From Alphaproteobacteria bacterium (GTDB taxonomy: Bacteria > Pseudomonadota > Alphaproteobacteria > ATCC43930 > CGMCC-115725), in the NCBI GenBank assembly GCA_030039815.1, contig JASHUW010000500.1, positions 1 through 7,478 on the forward strand: DNA of 7,478 bases, read 5' to 3'. The position numbers and the translations under genes were made by a program. Every line of letters begins with the position of its first letter. The first letter of the stretch is position 1. The notes beneath the pieces were generated by a model. The model was not told the DNA's origin. It saw only the letters and a program-made list of their open reading frames with translations, and made no database searches. Shown here piece after piece: positions 1 to 5,911 of the stretch.

Positions 1-506
1 AGCCAACTCGCGAACGGGGCCGTCGGCATTCCATCGAAAAACGCGGCGTTACGCTTCAGGTTGAAATAGGCGGAAACGGCGTATTGCCGCTGGTCGCGTA
101 TCGTGAAGATGATCTTTGCCGCCGGGAAAAAATGCTTGAGGCGCAGCGCGATCGTATCGCGTGGCACCACGTAAGGGCCGAAATAAAGCTCCGGCGTATC
201 GCACAGATTCTCGTCTGAGATGACGACATGGCGGCCATTGGCCCGGGCGTAAACCAGCTCGCGGCACTGCTCTTCGACAAGGTTTCGGTCGAGCTGGAAG
301 TCTTCGATCGACTTGATCGCCGTGAAGATGCCCCCGCGCTCGCCATAGGGTTCGCCGGCGAGAAAAATATCGTCGCGGCGCGCAAAGAAGTTCTTTTGCA
401 GGCTGGTCGTGCCGGTGTTGGCAAAGCCAACATGGATGAAGATGGGGGGATCGGTTGGCATTCTGCGAGCGTCTCGCAGATTTGTAGGGGGCGACGCGCG
501 GTGCAT
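1..506 (-). CDS. Sulfotransferase-family protein, N-terminal 168 residues (cut by left edge)
   Basis: Likely transfers a sulfuryl group from PAPS to an unidentified acceptor. Reading the minus strand from 506 gives 168 residues open to the edge. Residues 22-37 (IFIHVGFANTGTTSLQ) match the 5'-phosphosulfate-binding loop. Residues 131-147 (KIIFTIRDQRQYAVSAY) match the 3'-phosphate-binding region, with R137 and S145 eight apart as in known sulfotransferases. An SDEN segment lies at 97-100. No signal peptide is seen, so the protein is probably cytoplasmic. The ATG at 506 is chosen because GGAAGG lies 5 bases upstream; a second ATG at 461, directly before the conserved core, is an alternative that lacks a clear ribosome site. 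The ORF is bounded upstream by an in-frame TGA at 524-522. The gene starts 47 bp after the ATPase gene on the same strand and may be co-transcribed with it. Bacterial relatives often act on polysaccharides or lipids, but nothing visible here fixes the substrate. Confidence 0.82.
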   Translation of the reverse strand, partial: MHRASPPTNLRDARRMPTDPPIFIHVGFANTGTTSLQKNFFARRDDIFLAGEPYGERGGIFTAIKSIEDFQLDRNLVEEQCRELVYARANGRHVVISDENLCDTPELYFGPYVVPRDTIALRLKHFFPAAKIIFTIRDQRQYAVSAYFNLKRNAAFFDGMPTAPFASW

Positions 507-553
507 CCCCGCCTTCCGCGATCAACTTTCCGGCGAGGCATGGTGCAATATGG

Positions 554-1303
554 TTAAAGCACCAGATCGAGGAACGCCCGGGTGCGCGGGTTTTGCGGCG
601 CCTGGAAGATCTGGCTGGGCGGGCCGGACTCGACGATGACCCCGCCATCGGTGAAGTAGACCGTGTCCGCGATCTCGCGCGCGAAGGCCATCTCGTGGGT
701 CACCAGGATGCAGGTCATGCCGTCGGCCGCGAGCTCGCGGATCGTCACCAGCACCTCTTTCTTGGTCTCGGGATCGAGCGCGGCGGTGACCTCGTCGAAC
801 AGGATGACCAGCGGGTTCATCGCCAGCGAGCGGGCGATCGCGACGCGCTGCTGCTGCCCGCCGGAAAGCTCGCCGGGATAGGAGCCCGCCTTGTCTTCGA
901 GGCGCACGCGCTTCAAGAGCGCGCGGGCGCGCGCCTCGACCTCGCGCGGGTCCTGCTTCAGCACCGTGACCGGCGCCATCATGACATTCTGCAGCGCCGT
1001 CTTGTGCGGGAAGAGATTGTATTGCTGGAAGACGATGCCGACCTTGCGGCGCACCGCGAGCTTGTCGAGCTTGGGATCGTTGACCTCGACGCCATCGACC
1101 AGGATCGAGCCCTTATTGATCGGCGCGAGCGCGTTGATGCAGCGCAGCAGCGTCGACTTGCCGGAGCCCGACGGGCCGATGATGCACACCGTCTCGCCGC
1201 GATGCACGACCATGTCGATCTCGCGCAGCACGACGGTCTCGCCGAAGCGCTTTTCGACGCCCTTGATGACGATGATCGGCGCGCCGAGCTTGTGGTGATC
1301 CAT
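554..1303 (-). CDS. Polar amino-acid ABC transporter ATP-binding protein (GlnQ/HisP type)
   Basis: The 249-residue nucleotide-binding subunit powers import by the two permeases encoded just upstream, on the cytoplasmic face of the inner membrane. All ABC ATPase motifs are present in order: Walker A GPSGSGKST at 43-51, Q-loop with FQQYNLFPH at 92-100, signature LSGGQQQR at 146-153, Walker B VILFDE at 166-171, D-loop around ALDPE at 175-179, and switch histidine H203 in VTHEMAFAR. Length is typical for the PAAT (polar amino acid) family. The Walker B glutamate is followed by Val instead of the more usual Pro (DEVTAALD); I believe this variant also occurs in working family members. The start is the ATG at 1303, which shares one base with the TGA of the preceding permease (TGATG), so translation is probably coupled. 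The same frame stays open upstream to 1957, but that stretch is only the shadow of the permease gene. The stop is TAA at 556-554. Confidence 0.95.
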   Translation of the reverse strand: MDHHKLGAPIIVIKGVEKRFGETVVLREIDMVVHRGETVCIIGPSGSGKSTLLRCINALAPINKGSILVDGVEVNDPKLDKLAVRRKVGIVFQQYNLFPHKTALQNVMMAPVTVLKQDPREVEARARALLKRVRLEDKAGSYPGELSGGQQQRVAIARSLAMNPLVILFDEVTAALDPETKKEVLVTIRELAADGMTCILVTHEMAFAREIADTVYFTDGGVIVESGPPSQIFQAPQNPRTRAFLDLVL

Positions 1304-2091
1304 CAGAATTTCACCTCCGCCCGGCGTTCCAGCGCCCGCGTCGCCATCGCGATCGGATAGCAGTAGATAAAGAACATCGCGAGCAAGGTCGCATAGAGCG
1401 GCAGCAGCAGATCGGTGCGGTTTTCCGCGACCAGCGCGCCGCGCACGTCGGTGAGCCCGTCCTGCACGCCGACGATGGCGATGAGCGGCGTCGCCATGGC
1501 GAGGATCGCGTAGAGGTTCATCCACGGCGGCAGCATGCGCTTCAGCGCTTGCGGCAGGATGATCTTGAACACCGTCTGCGTCGGCGAGAAGGCGAGCGAT
1601 TCCGCGGATTCCCATTGCGCGCGCGGGATCGACAGCACGCCACCGCGGACGATCTCGGAGACGTTGCCCATCACCGGGATGGCAAGGCCGATCACCGCCT
1701 TGATCCAGGCGGGGAACGGGATCGACTGGCCGAACAGGCGGAACTGGAACGGCAAGAGGAACATCGTCAGAAACAGCAACACCAGCCACGGCGCATTGCG
1801 GGTGAACTGCGTCACCGCGGAGGCGCAGCGCTGGACGACGCGGTGGCGCGCGATCTGCGCCAGGCCCAGCGGCACGCCGGCGACCGTGCCGATCGCCATC
1901 GACAATACGCTGACCAAGAGGTTGAGCAGAAACCCGGTAAAGATCAGCGGCAGCCACTTGACGACCAGCGACAGGATGCTCGCCGCAGCCGGCGACGCCG
2001 TCTCCGCATGGGCGAGCGAGACGGCAGCGACAAACGCGGCGGCCGCGAAAGCGATAGCGACGCCGCGGGCGGTCAACTTCGTCTCAAACAT
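1303..2091 (-). CDS. Polar amino-acid ABC transporter permease, second subunit
   Basis: The 262-residue integral membrane subunit forms half of the translocation pore with the neighbouring permease. Hydrophobic stretches lie near residues 10-27, 44-75, 102-115, 131-143, 193-210 and 228-247. A cytoplasmic EAA-type loop that docks the ATPase occurs around 160-182 (ESAESLAFSPTQTVFKIILP), followed by QALKRMLPPW. The TRNAPWLVLLF segment at 97-107 matches the family's RGTPLLVQLF motif. The first 29 residues resemble a cleavable signal peptide (ending SLAHA before ET), which many relatives of this class lack; they may instead form an extra first membrane segment. The start ATG lies inside the end of the upstream permease gene (ATGTTTGA, 8-bp overlap), and its stop TGA overlaps the ATPase ATG by one base. 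No strong Shine-Dalgarno sequence precedes it, which fits translational coupling. Assignment to the PAAT family is firm; the exact substrate is not known. Confidence 0.93.
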   Translation of the reverse strand: MFETKLTARGVAIAFAAAAFVAAVSLAHAETASPAAASILSLVVKWLPLIFTGFLLNLLVSVLSMAIGTVAGVPLGLAQIARHRVVQRCASAVTQFTRNAPWLVLLFLTMFLLPFQFRLFGQSIPFPAWIKAVIGLAIPVMGNVSEIVRGGVLSIPRAQWESAESLAFSPTQTVFKIILPQALKRMLPPWMNLYAILAMATPLIAIVGVQDGLTDVRGALVAENRTDLLLPLYATLLAMFFIYCYPIAMATRALERRAEVKF

Positions 2092-2827
2092 CGGTGCCCG
2101 GCATGCGCAGCGCCCGCTCGACGCGGTTCATGATCCCGGTGTACCCGGCGATCAACAACAGATAGGTCGCGAGCATGACCAGCATCATCTCGCGCACGTT
2201 GAGCGACTCCGACCAGATCGCCGCCGAGGCGTAGAGCAGCTCCGGCACCCCGATCGCATAGGCGAGCGTCGTCGTCTTGATCAGGTTGACCATATTGTTG
2301 TTAAGCGCCGACAGGCTGATCCGGAAGGCGAGCGGAAAGACCACGTGGCGGAACGCCTGGAGCCGCGTGTAGCCGAGCGATTCCGCCGCCTCGCGCGTCG
2401 CCGACGGCACCGCCTCGAGCCCGGAGCGGAAAATCTCGACATTGAGCGCGCCGGCATAGAGCGACAACGAGATGATCGCCCAGCCGACGCCGCCGATCAG
2501 CGGCGTCACCTGCCCAGCCGAATTGACCGCGCCGGGCAGGAACGGCGACACCGCGAAAAAGAAGAACAATAGCTGGATCAGCGGCGGCGTATTGCGAAAC
2601 GCCTCGACAAAACCGGTCGTCGCCCCCTTGAGCAGACGCGACCGACCGCCGAGGAGCCAGGCGCCGACAAGCCCGATGACGATCGACAGCGCCATCGACA
2701 CGATCGACAACAGCAACGTCATCAAGAAACCGTGCACGAACCGCTCGCGGTCGAACGGGTCGTAGACGATGCTCAGATTGATCCCGTAGGCGTCGTTGAG
2801 GTGCTTGAACGCCTCGACGATCGTCAT
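2084..2827 (-). CDS. Polar amino-acid ABC transporter permease, first subunit
   Basis: The 247-residue inner-membrane permease pairs with the following gene product. Membrane segments are visible near residues 32-60, 82-100, 110-130, 178-203 and 213-233. The motif EAFRNTPPLIQLLFFFF at 75-91 is the conserved HisMQ/GlnP-type segment. The EAA loop is well preserved at about 146-171 (EAAESLGYTRLQAFRHVVFP), the ATPase docking site. The start ATG at 2827 lies 18 bp after the stop of the binding-protein gene. The gap is GC-rich, forms part of a hairpin, and shows no clear Shine-Dalgarno sequence, so expression may depend on readthrough and coupling. The 3' end overlaps the next permease gene by 8 bp. 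The periplasmic-side N-terminal 30 residues are polar. It is a standard PAAT permease in length and motif order; the transported solute cannot be read from it. Confidence 0.94.
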   Translation of the reverse strand: MTIVEAFKHLNDAYGINLSIVYDPFDRERFVHGFLMTLLLSIVSMALSIVIGLVGAWLLGGRSRLLKGATTGFVEAFRNTPPLIQLLFFFFAVSPFLPGAVNSAGQVTPLIGGVGWAIISLSLYAGALNVEIFRSGLEAVPSATREAAESLGYTRLQAFRHVVFPLAFRISLSALNNNMVNLIKTTTLAYAIGVPELLYASAAIWSESLNVREMMLVMLATYLLLIAGYTGIMNRVERALRMPGTDV

Positions 2828-2831
2828 GCCG

Positions 2832-2857
2832 GCCGCGAAGCCGCGCTATTTCGCGGC
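2832..2857 (-). promoter_or_regulatory. Intercistronic hairpin between binding-protein and permease genes
   Basis: GCCGCGAA at 2832-2839 is perfectly complementary to TTCGCGGC at 2850-2857, with a 10-base loop that contains the TAG stop of the binding-protein gene (2848-2846). No T-run follows, so it is not a classic terminator. In other binding-protein-dependent operons, hairpins at this spot protect the first cistron's mRNA from 3' decay and lower expression of the permeases. That role is inferred here from position only. Confidence 0.45.
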
Positions 2858-3670
2858 GTATTTGTTGTGCATCTCGACAAGGAACGGCGATGGGGTGATG
2901 CCCCATTTCTTTTCGAGGTCGATCAGGTAGCCGGTGCGGTGCCACTCCTCCGACGTCTTCGACAGGAACTGGCCGAACGGCCCGTTAACATCGTCGAGGC
3001 GGACGCCGATCGCCCAGGGCTGCGGATCCTCGGACTTGAGCGGCATCTCGTAATCCGCCCATTGCGGGTCCTTGGCCGAGAGCGTCGACTGAATGAAGGT
3101 GTCGTCATAGACGAAGGCGATGCAGGTCCCGGCCTGGAGCGCCTTCAACGCATCCGGCACGCCGGCGAATGAGACGATATCGGCCTGGTATTTCTGTTCG
3201 ACGCCACGATTGTAGAACGCGCCCTGGACGCCGCAGACCTTTTTCCCGGTAAGATCGGTCCAGGCGTGAAGGTGCGCCGATTTGGGCGCGAGGACGTTGG
3301 TCGCGCTGGCGTAATACTGCGGCTCGATCATCCCGACGACTTTGCGCCGCTCGGGCGTGTCGCTCATCGTCGCGATGATCATGTCGATATTGCCCTGCGT
3401 CAGGAACTCCATGCGGTTGGCGGCGACCACCGGCACGAGCTGGAGCTCGACGCCAAGGCGCTTGGCGATGTCTTTCGCGAGATCGACCTCCATGCCGACG
3501 ATCTGCCCCGACGGGTCGAGGAAGCCCCACGGGCGGTAATCGTTCTTGACGCCGGCGGCAATCTTCCCCGCCGCCTTGACCTTGGCGAGCGTGTCGTCGG
3601 CCATCGCGTGGCCGCACGCCAGCGTCAGGACAACCAAGGCGACCGCCCACTTCCCGAACCTCGACAACAT
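2846..3670 (-). CDS. Periplasmic amino-acid-binding protein of the ABC transporter (SBP family 3)
   Basis: The 274-residue solute receptor captures substrate in the periplasm and delivers it to the permeases. A signal peptide is evident: positive residues near R4 and K7, a hydrophobic core at 8-19, and a likely cleavage after A24 (HAMA before DD). The cysteine at 19 is not in a canonical lipobox. The mature part shows the family 3 signature GMEVDLAKDIAKRLGV at 59-74 and DTPERRK at 104-110. R108 corresponds to the arginine that binds the ligand alpha-carboxylate in HisJ-like proteins. The acidic pair DD at 189-190 sits where the alpha-amino group is usually bound. C146 and C183 may form a disulfide. 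These features point to an L-amino acid or close analogue, but I cannot name it. The start at 3670 has GGGGGAG eight bases upstream, a strong ribosome site. This is the promoter-proximal gene of the operon, as is usual for the abundant binding protein. Confidence 0.93.
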   Translation of the reverse strand: MLSRFGKWAVALVVLTLACGHAMADDTLAKVKAAGKIAAGVKNDYRPWGFLDPSGQIVGMEVDLAKDIAKRLGVELQLVPVVAANRMEFLTQGNIDMIIATMSDTPERRKVVGMIEPQYYASATNVLAPKSAHLHAWTDLTGKKVCGVQGAFYNRGVEQKYQADIVSFAGVPDALKALQAGTCIAFVYDDTFIQSTLSAKDPQWADYEMPLKSEDPQPWAIGVRLDDVNGPFGQFLSKTSEEWHRTGYLIDLEKKWGITPSPFLVEMHNKYAAK

Positions 3671-3721
3671 GCTTGCTTCTCCCCCAAATCGGCGCGCCGC
3701 TCCCCGGGCGCTTATCAGAAA

Positions 3722-3761
3722 TGGCGTCCCCGACAGGACTCGAACCCGCGACCTCCCGGTT
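3722..3761 (-). pseudogene. 3' portion of a tRNA gene with no 5' half (possible integration site)
   Basis: Read on the minus strand, this begins at the 3' side of an anticodon stem (CCGGG, from + 3759-3755) and continues with a 5-base variable loop AGGTC. The T arm follows: stem GCGGG/CCTGT with two G-U pairs around the loop TTCGAGT. Next come the 3' acceptor strand CGGGGAC, a discriminator G, and an encoded CCA ending at 3722. A full gene would start with GTCCCCG and have a D arm. Neither is found in the 160 bp upstream, where the sequence turns AT-rich. The acceptor and T arm resemble alphaproteobacterial tRNA-Arg (or possibly Glu) genes, but the anticodon is not preserved, so identity is open. 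Such 3' ends are typically left behind by tyrosine-recombinase integration into a tRNA gene. No integrase lies in the window. Confidence 0.7.
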
Positions 3762-3781
3762 TTGGAAACGTCGGTACGCTA

Positions 3782-3807
3782 TCAAAAATACCGGTAATTA
3801 CAATATG
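3782..3807 (-). promoter_or_regulatory. AT-rich palindromic patch, possible promoter or operator for the transporter operon
   Basis: This is the most AT-rich stretch of the window, lying in the divergent gap. It contains two overlapping perfect palindromes, TACCGGTA (3789-3796) and GTAATTAC (3794-3801). On the minus strand TTGTAA (3803-3798) could be a -35 box, with a poor -10 candidate TAGCGT 16 bases downstream. The match is weak, and the assignment rests mainly on composition and location upstream of the binding-protein gene. Confidence 0.25.
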
Positions 3808-3824
3808 TCGCCGGCCGCCCAATA

Positions 3825-3866
3825 AGCCCAGCAACGGCATCTTTCGGAGGTGGTTCTTGCTGGGCT
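3825..3866. repeat. 10-bp inverted repeat with nested 5-bp hairpin in the divergent gap
   Basis: AGCCCAGCAA (3825-3834) and TTGCTGGGCT (3857-3866) are perfect complements separated by 22 bases. Inside the loop, CATCT (3838-3842) can pair with AGGTG (3848-3852), with one T-G wobble, around TTCGG. The whole element folds into a long two-part stem-loop. There is no T-tract on either side, so a simple intrinsic terminator is unlikely. It may be a structured leader of the TPP-enzyme mRNA, a protein-binding site, or part of a former mobile-element end. Confidence 0.5.
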
Positions 3867-3876
3867 ATCTGTGACG

Positions 3877-3891
3877 CGCGACGCCGTCGCG
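3877..3891. promoter_or_regulatory. 15-bp perfect dyad, candidate operator upstream of the TPP-enzyme gene
   Basis: CGCGACG, a central C, then CGTCGCG form a perfect 7-1-7 dyad ending 35 bp before the start codon at 3927. Size and place would suit a dimeric repressor site, or a short RNA hairpin in the leader. In GC-rich DNA short GC dyads also arise by chance, so support is modest. Confidence 0.3.
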
Positions 3892-3926
3892 AGAGCGTTC
3901 TTCGTCGACCAACGAGAGGATAACGG

Positions 3927-5615
3927 ATGAGCCGCACTGTCGCCCGCCTGTTGGCGGAGAGCCTGGAAGCGCACGATGTCGACCAGATCTATTGTGTTCC
4001 CGGCGAGAGCTATGTCGGGCTCACCAGCGAGCTGCTGCAGCGCAATTCGATGCGGGTCGTCGTGTGCCGGCACGAAACCGGGGCCGGCTACATGGCGGTC
4101 GCCGATGGGCGCCTGCGCGCCCGCGCCGGGGTGGCGATGGTATCGCGCGGCCCGGGCATGGCGAATGCGATGGGGCCGCTGCACACCGCGTTTCACGACG
4201 CGACACCGATGGTCGTGCTGGTCGGGCAGGTCGAACGCAAGGATTTTGGGCGCCTCGCGCTGCAGGAGCAGAACTATTCGCGGCTGCTGTCCGACACCAC
4301 CAAGCTGGTGATCGAGGTCAACGAGCCGGAGCAGGCGTCAGAGGCCATCGCCCGCGCCTTTCATGTTGCCGAGAGCGGGACCCAAGGCCCGGTCGCCGTG
4401 ATCCTGCCGGAAGACATTTTCGACGAGGAGACCGACGCCGAAATCGATGCCGCGCGCGACCGGCCGATCGCCGGGCCGCGTCTCGATGATCTCAACCAGC
4501 TAGCGGAGATGCTGGCGAAATCGGAGCGCCCGCTTGTGCCGGTCGGCGGGGCGCTGTGGGCGGATCACCTGCGCGATCCGGCGGCCCTCGCCGACCTCAA
4601 CCGGCTCGCCGAGGAATGGGTGCTGCCGATCAACCCGACGCATCGCCGGCCGCATCTATTCGACGCGCTGCACCCGAATTACGGCGGCTATATGGGCATC
4701 CGCGTCCCGCCGGCGCTGATTGGCGAGATGAAAAAGGCCGATCTGATGGTCGCGCTCGGTGAGCGAATGACCGATTCGGTCAGCCAGTCCTACACCTTCC
4801 CGGCGGCGCCGACGCCGCAGCTGCCGTTCGTTCACGTCTGGCCGGATGCCAACGAGGTCGGACGCGTCTGGCGCCCGACCTTGGGGCTGCCGTGCAGCCC
4901 GCACGAGGTCATCAAGGCGCTGCTGGCGAAAGGCACACCGCCGGATGCCGCGAAGCGGCGCGACTGGGTCGCCGGGCTGAACGCGATCCACCGCCAACTG
5001 CTGGCCAAGGAATGGAACCCGACCAGCGACGGCATCAACTTTGCCGCCATCGTCTGCGAGGTCGACAAGCATCTGGCGCCCGATGCGGTCGTCACCACCG
5101 ATGCCGGCAATTTTGGCAGCTTTGTCCATCGCTATATCGGCTTCAAGCAAAGCCAGATCTTTCTGTCCGCAGTCGTCGGCGCGATGGGATCGGGCATGCC
5201 GATGGCGGTCGGAGCCGCCATGCGTCAGCCCGGTCGGCAGGTCGTCTGTTTTATCGGCGATGGCGGTACGTTGATGATGGGCAACGAGATCGCCACCGCG
5301 ATCCAGTACGGCGCTGCGCCGGTCATGATCATTTCCGACAACTCAATGTACGGCACGATTGGCATGCACTCTTACGTGCGCTATCCCGACCGCCCGTTCC
5401 TCGAGGGCACGCGGCTGACCAACCCGGATTTCGCCGCCTGGGGCCGCTCGTTCGGCGCCGAAGGCATCACGATCCGCAACGACAGCGAGATCGCCGACGG
5501 CATCGCCGCTGCCTTCGCGGTAAAGACCAAGCCCGTCGTGGTGCATTGCCTGACGTCGGCGGTGCAGATGAGCGCGTGGCGCCGCTTTACCGGGTCGGAG
5601 ACGACGCTGCCGTAA
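3927..5615 (+). CDS. Thiamine-diphosphate-dependent enzyme, acetolactate synthase-like
   Basis: The 562-residue cytoplasmic enzyme should use ThDP to decarboxylate or join 2-oxo acids or related substrates. Three domains are visible: N-terminal pyrimidine-binding (about 4-165), central (about 185-325), and C-terminal pyrophosphate-binding (about 385-545). E27 in VPGES is the cofactor-activating glutamate. This argues against glyoxylate carboligase, which has Val there. RHETGAGYMA at 48-57 and SRGPGMANA at 73-81 match the RHE..A and SGPG motifs, with Arg in place of the usual Ser. LQEQN at 112-116 sits at the acetolactate synthase FQE position. The Mg/ThDP motif begins GDGG at 444-447 and ends DN at 471-472. 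GAGAGG lies 8 bases before the ATG, supporting this start. No small regulatory subunit (ilvN) is adjacent, so a role in branched-chain amino acid synthesis is doubtful. The gene is divergent from the transporter operon. Substrate and product are unknown. Confidence 0.9.
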   Translation: MSRTVARLLAESLEAHDVDQIYCVPGESYVGLTSELLQRNSMRVVVCRHETGAGYMAVADGRLRARAGVAMVSRGPGMANAMGPLHTAFHDATPMVVLVGQVERKDFGRLALQEQNYSRLLSDTTKLVIEVNEPEQASEAIARAFHVAESGTQGPVAVILPEDIFDEETDAEIDAARDRPIAGPRLDDLNQLAEMLAKSERPLVPVGGALWADHLRDPAALADLNRLAEEWVLPINPTHRRPHLFDALHPNYGGYMGIRVPPALIGEMKKADLMVALGERMTDSVSQSYTFPAAPTPQLPFVHVWPDANEVGRVWRPTLGLPCSPHEVIKALLAKGTPPDAAKRRDWVAGLNAIHRQLLAKEWNPTSDGINFAAIVCEVDKHLAPDAVVTTDAGNFGSFVHRYIGFKQSQIFLSAVVGAMGSGMPMAVGAAMRQPGRQVVCFIGDGGTLMMGNEIATAIQYGAAPVMIISDNSMYGTIGMHSYVRYPDRPFLEGTRLTNPDFAAWGRSFGAEGITIRNDSEIADGIAAAFAVKTKPVVVHCLTSAVQMSAWRRFTGSETTLP

Positions 5616-5647
5616 CAGCGGCACCTTCGGGCTAACGCCGACGATGG

Positions 5648-5667
5648 CCGGTTATGATGATAGCCGG
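5648..5667 (+). terminator. Candidate terminator hairpin after the TPP-enzyme gene
   Basis: CCGGTTAT and ATAGCCGG form an 8-bp stem with one T-G wobble around a GATG tetraloop, 33 bp after the TAA stop. It is followed by AATTTC, a short and weak T-tract, so termination efficiency is uncertain. Confidence 0.4.
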
Positions 5668-5671
5668 AATT

Positions 5672-5706
5672 TCGCAAAGCGACCCGGCATTTCAGGCGTT
5701 TTGCGA
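5672..5706. repeat. 10-bp inverted repeat downstream of the terminator candidate
   Basis: TCGCAAAGCG (5672-5681) pairs with CGTTTTGCGA (5697-5706), with a single G-T wobble and a 15-base loop. Together with the hairpin at 5648-5667 it makes two consecutive stems. It could support termination in either direction, or be a fragment of a dispersed intergenic repeat; the window holds only one copy. Confidence 0.4.
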
Positions 5707-5911
5707 CCCCCCGGCAAACTCCACCGAACGGCGGCGCGGCGCCGCATCCGGCCACCCGATCCTGGGTAACGCACGCTCGACCAGGCACCGTATCTTACAG
5801 ATGTCTCGGTTGCACACCGCGCAACGACATTGAAGCAGATCAATGGCAGGAACGTGCGGGGCGCTGACGATGCCGCGGCGAACGCGAAGATGTCGGCGAT
5901 ACCAGAGAGCG

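Larger units (their letters stand above)
5616..5911. other. Intergenic spacer with hairpins and no convincing gene
   Basis: This stretch of about 300 bp separates the TPP-enzyme and TPR genes. It holds a candidate terminator, a second inverted repeat and a GC palindrome GCGGCGCCGC (5736-5745). A 143-codon minus-strand frame (6083-5652) covers most of it, but its start lies inside the TPR gene, its composition is arginine-rich and low-complexity, and I recognise no domain. The promoter of the TPR gene should lie here; I see no good -35/-10 pair. Confidence 0.6.

Noticed and set aside
593..1360. Long plus-strand open frame opposite the ATPase gene
   Set aside because: It is the complementary shadow of a GC-rich gene, with no recognisable domain and a biased Arg/Asp/His composition.
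554..1957. A 467-codon minus-strand frame that would fuse extra N-terminal sequence to the ATPase
   Set aside because: The part upstream of 1303 is arginine- and alanine-rich low-complexity sequence in the shadow of a clear permease gene; the conserved ATPase fold begins just after the ATG at 1303.
1535..2572. 345-codon plus-strand frame opposite the two permeases
   Set aside because: Both permeases have full family motifs on the other strand; this frame shows no domain and is a GC-driven shadow.
3105..3785. 226-codon minus-strand frame starting near the tRNA remnant
   Set aside because: Its N-terminal phrase NREVAGSSPVGD is translated tRNA T-arm sequence, and the rest is an alternative frame of the binding-protein gene.
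3266..3874. Plus-strand frame containing RPRQDSNPRPPGFGNVG
   Set aside because: This phrase is a familiar false translation of antisense tRNA sequence; the remainder is the shadow of the binding-protein gene.
3722..3926. A complete tRNA gene, or one split by a group I intron as known for some alphaproteobacterial tRNA-Arg genes
   Set aside because: No D arm or matching 5' acceptor strand (GTCCCCG) occurs upstream, and the 160 bp available before the next gene are too short for a typical group I intron.
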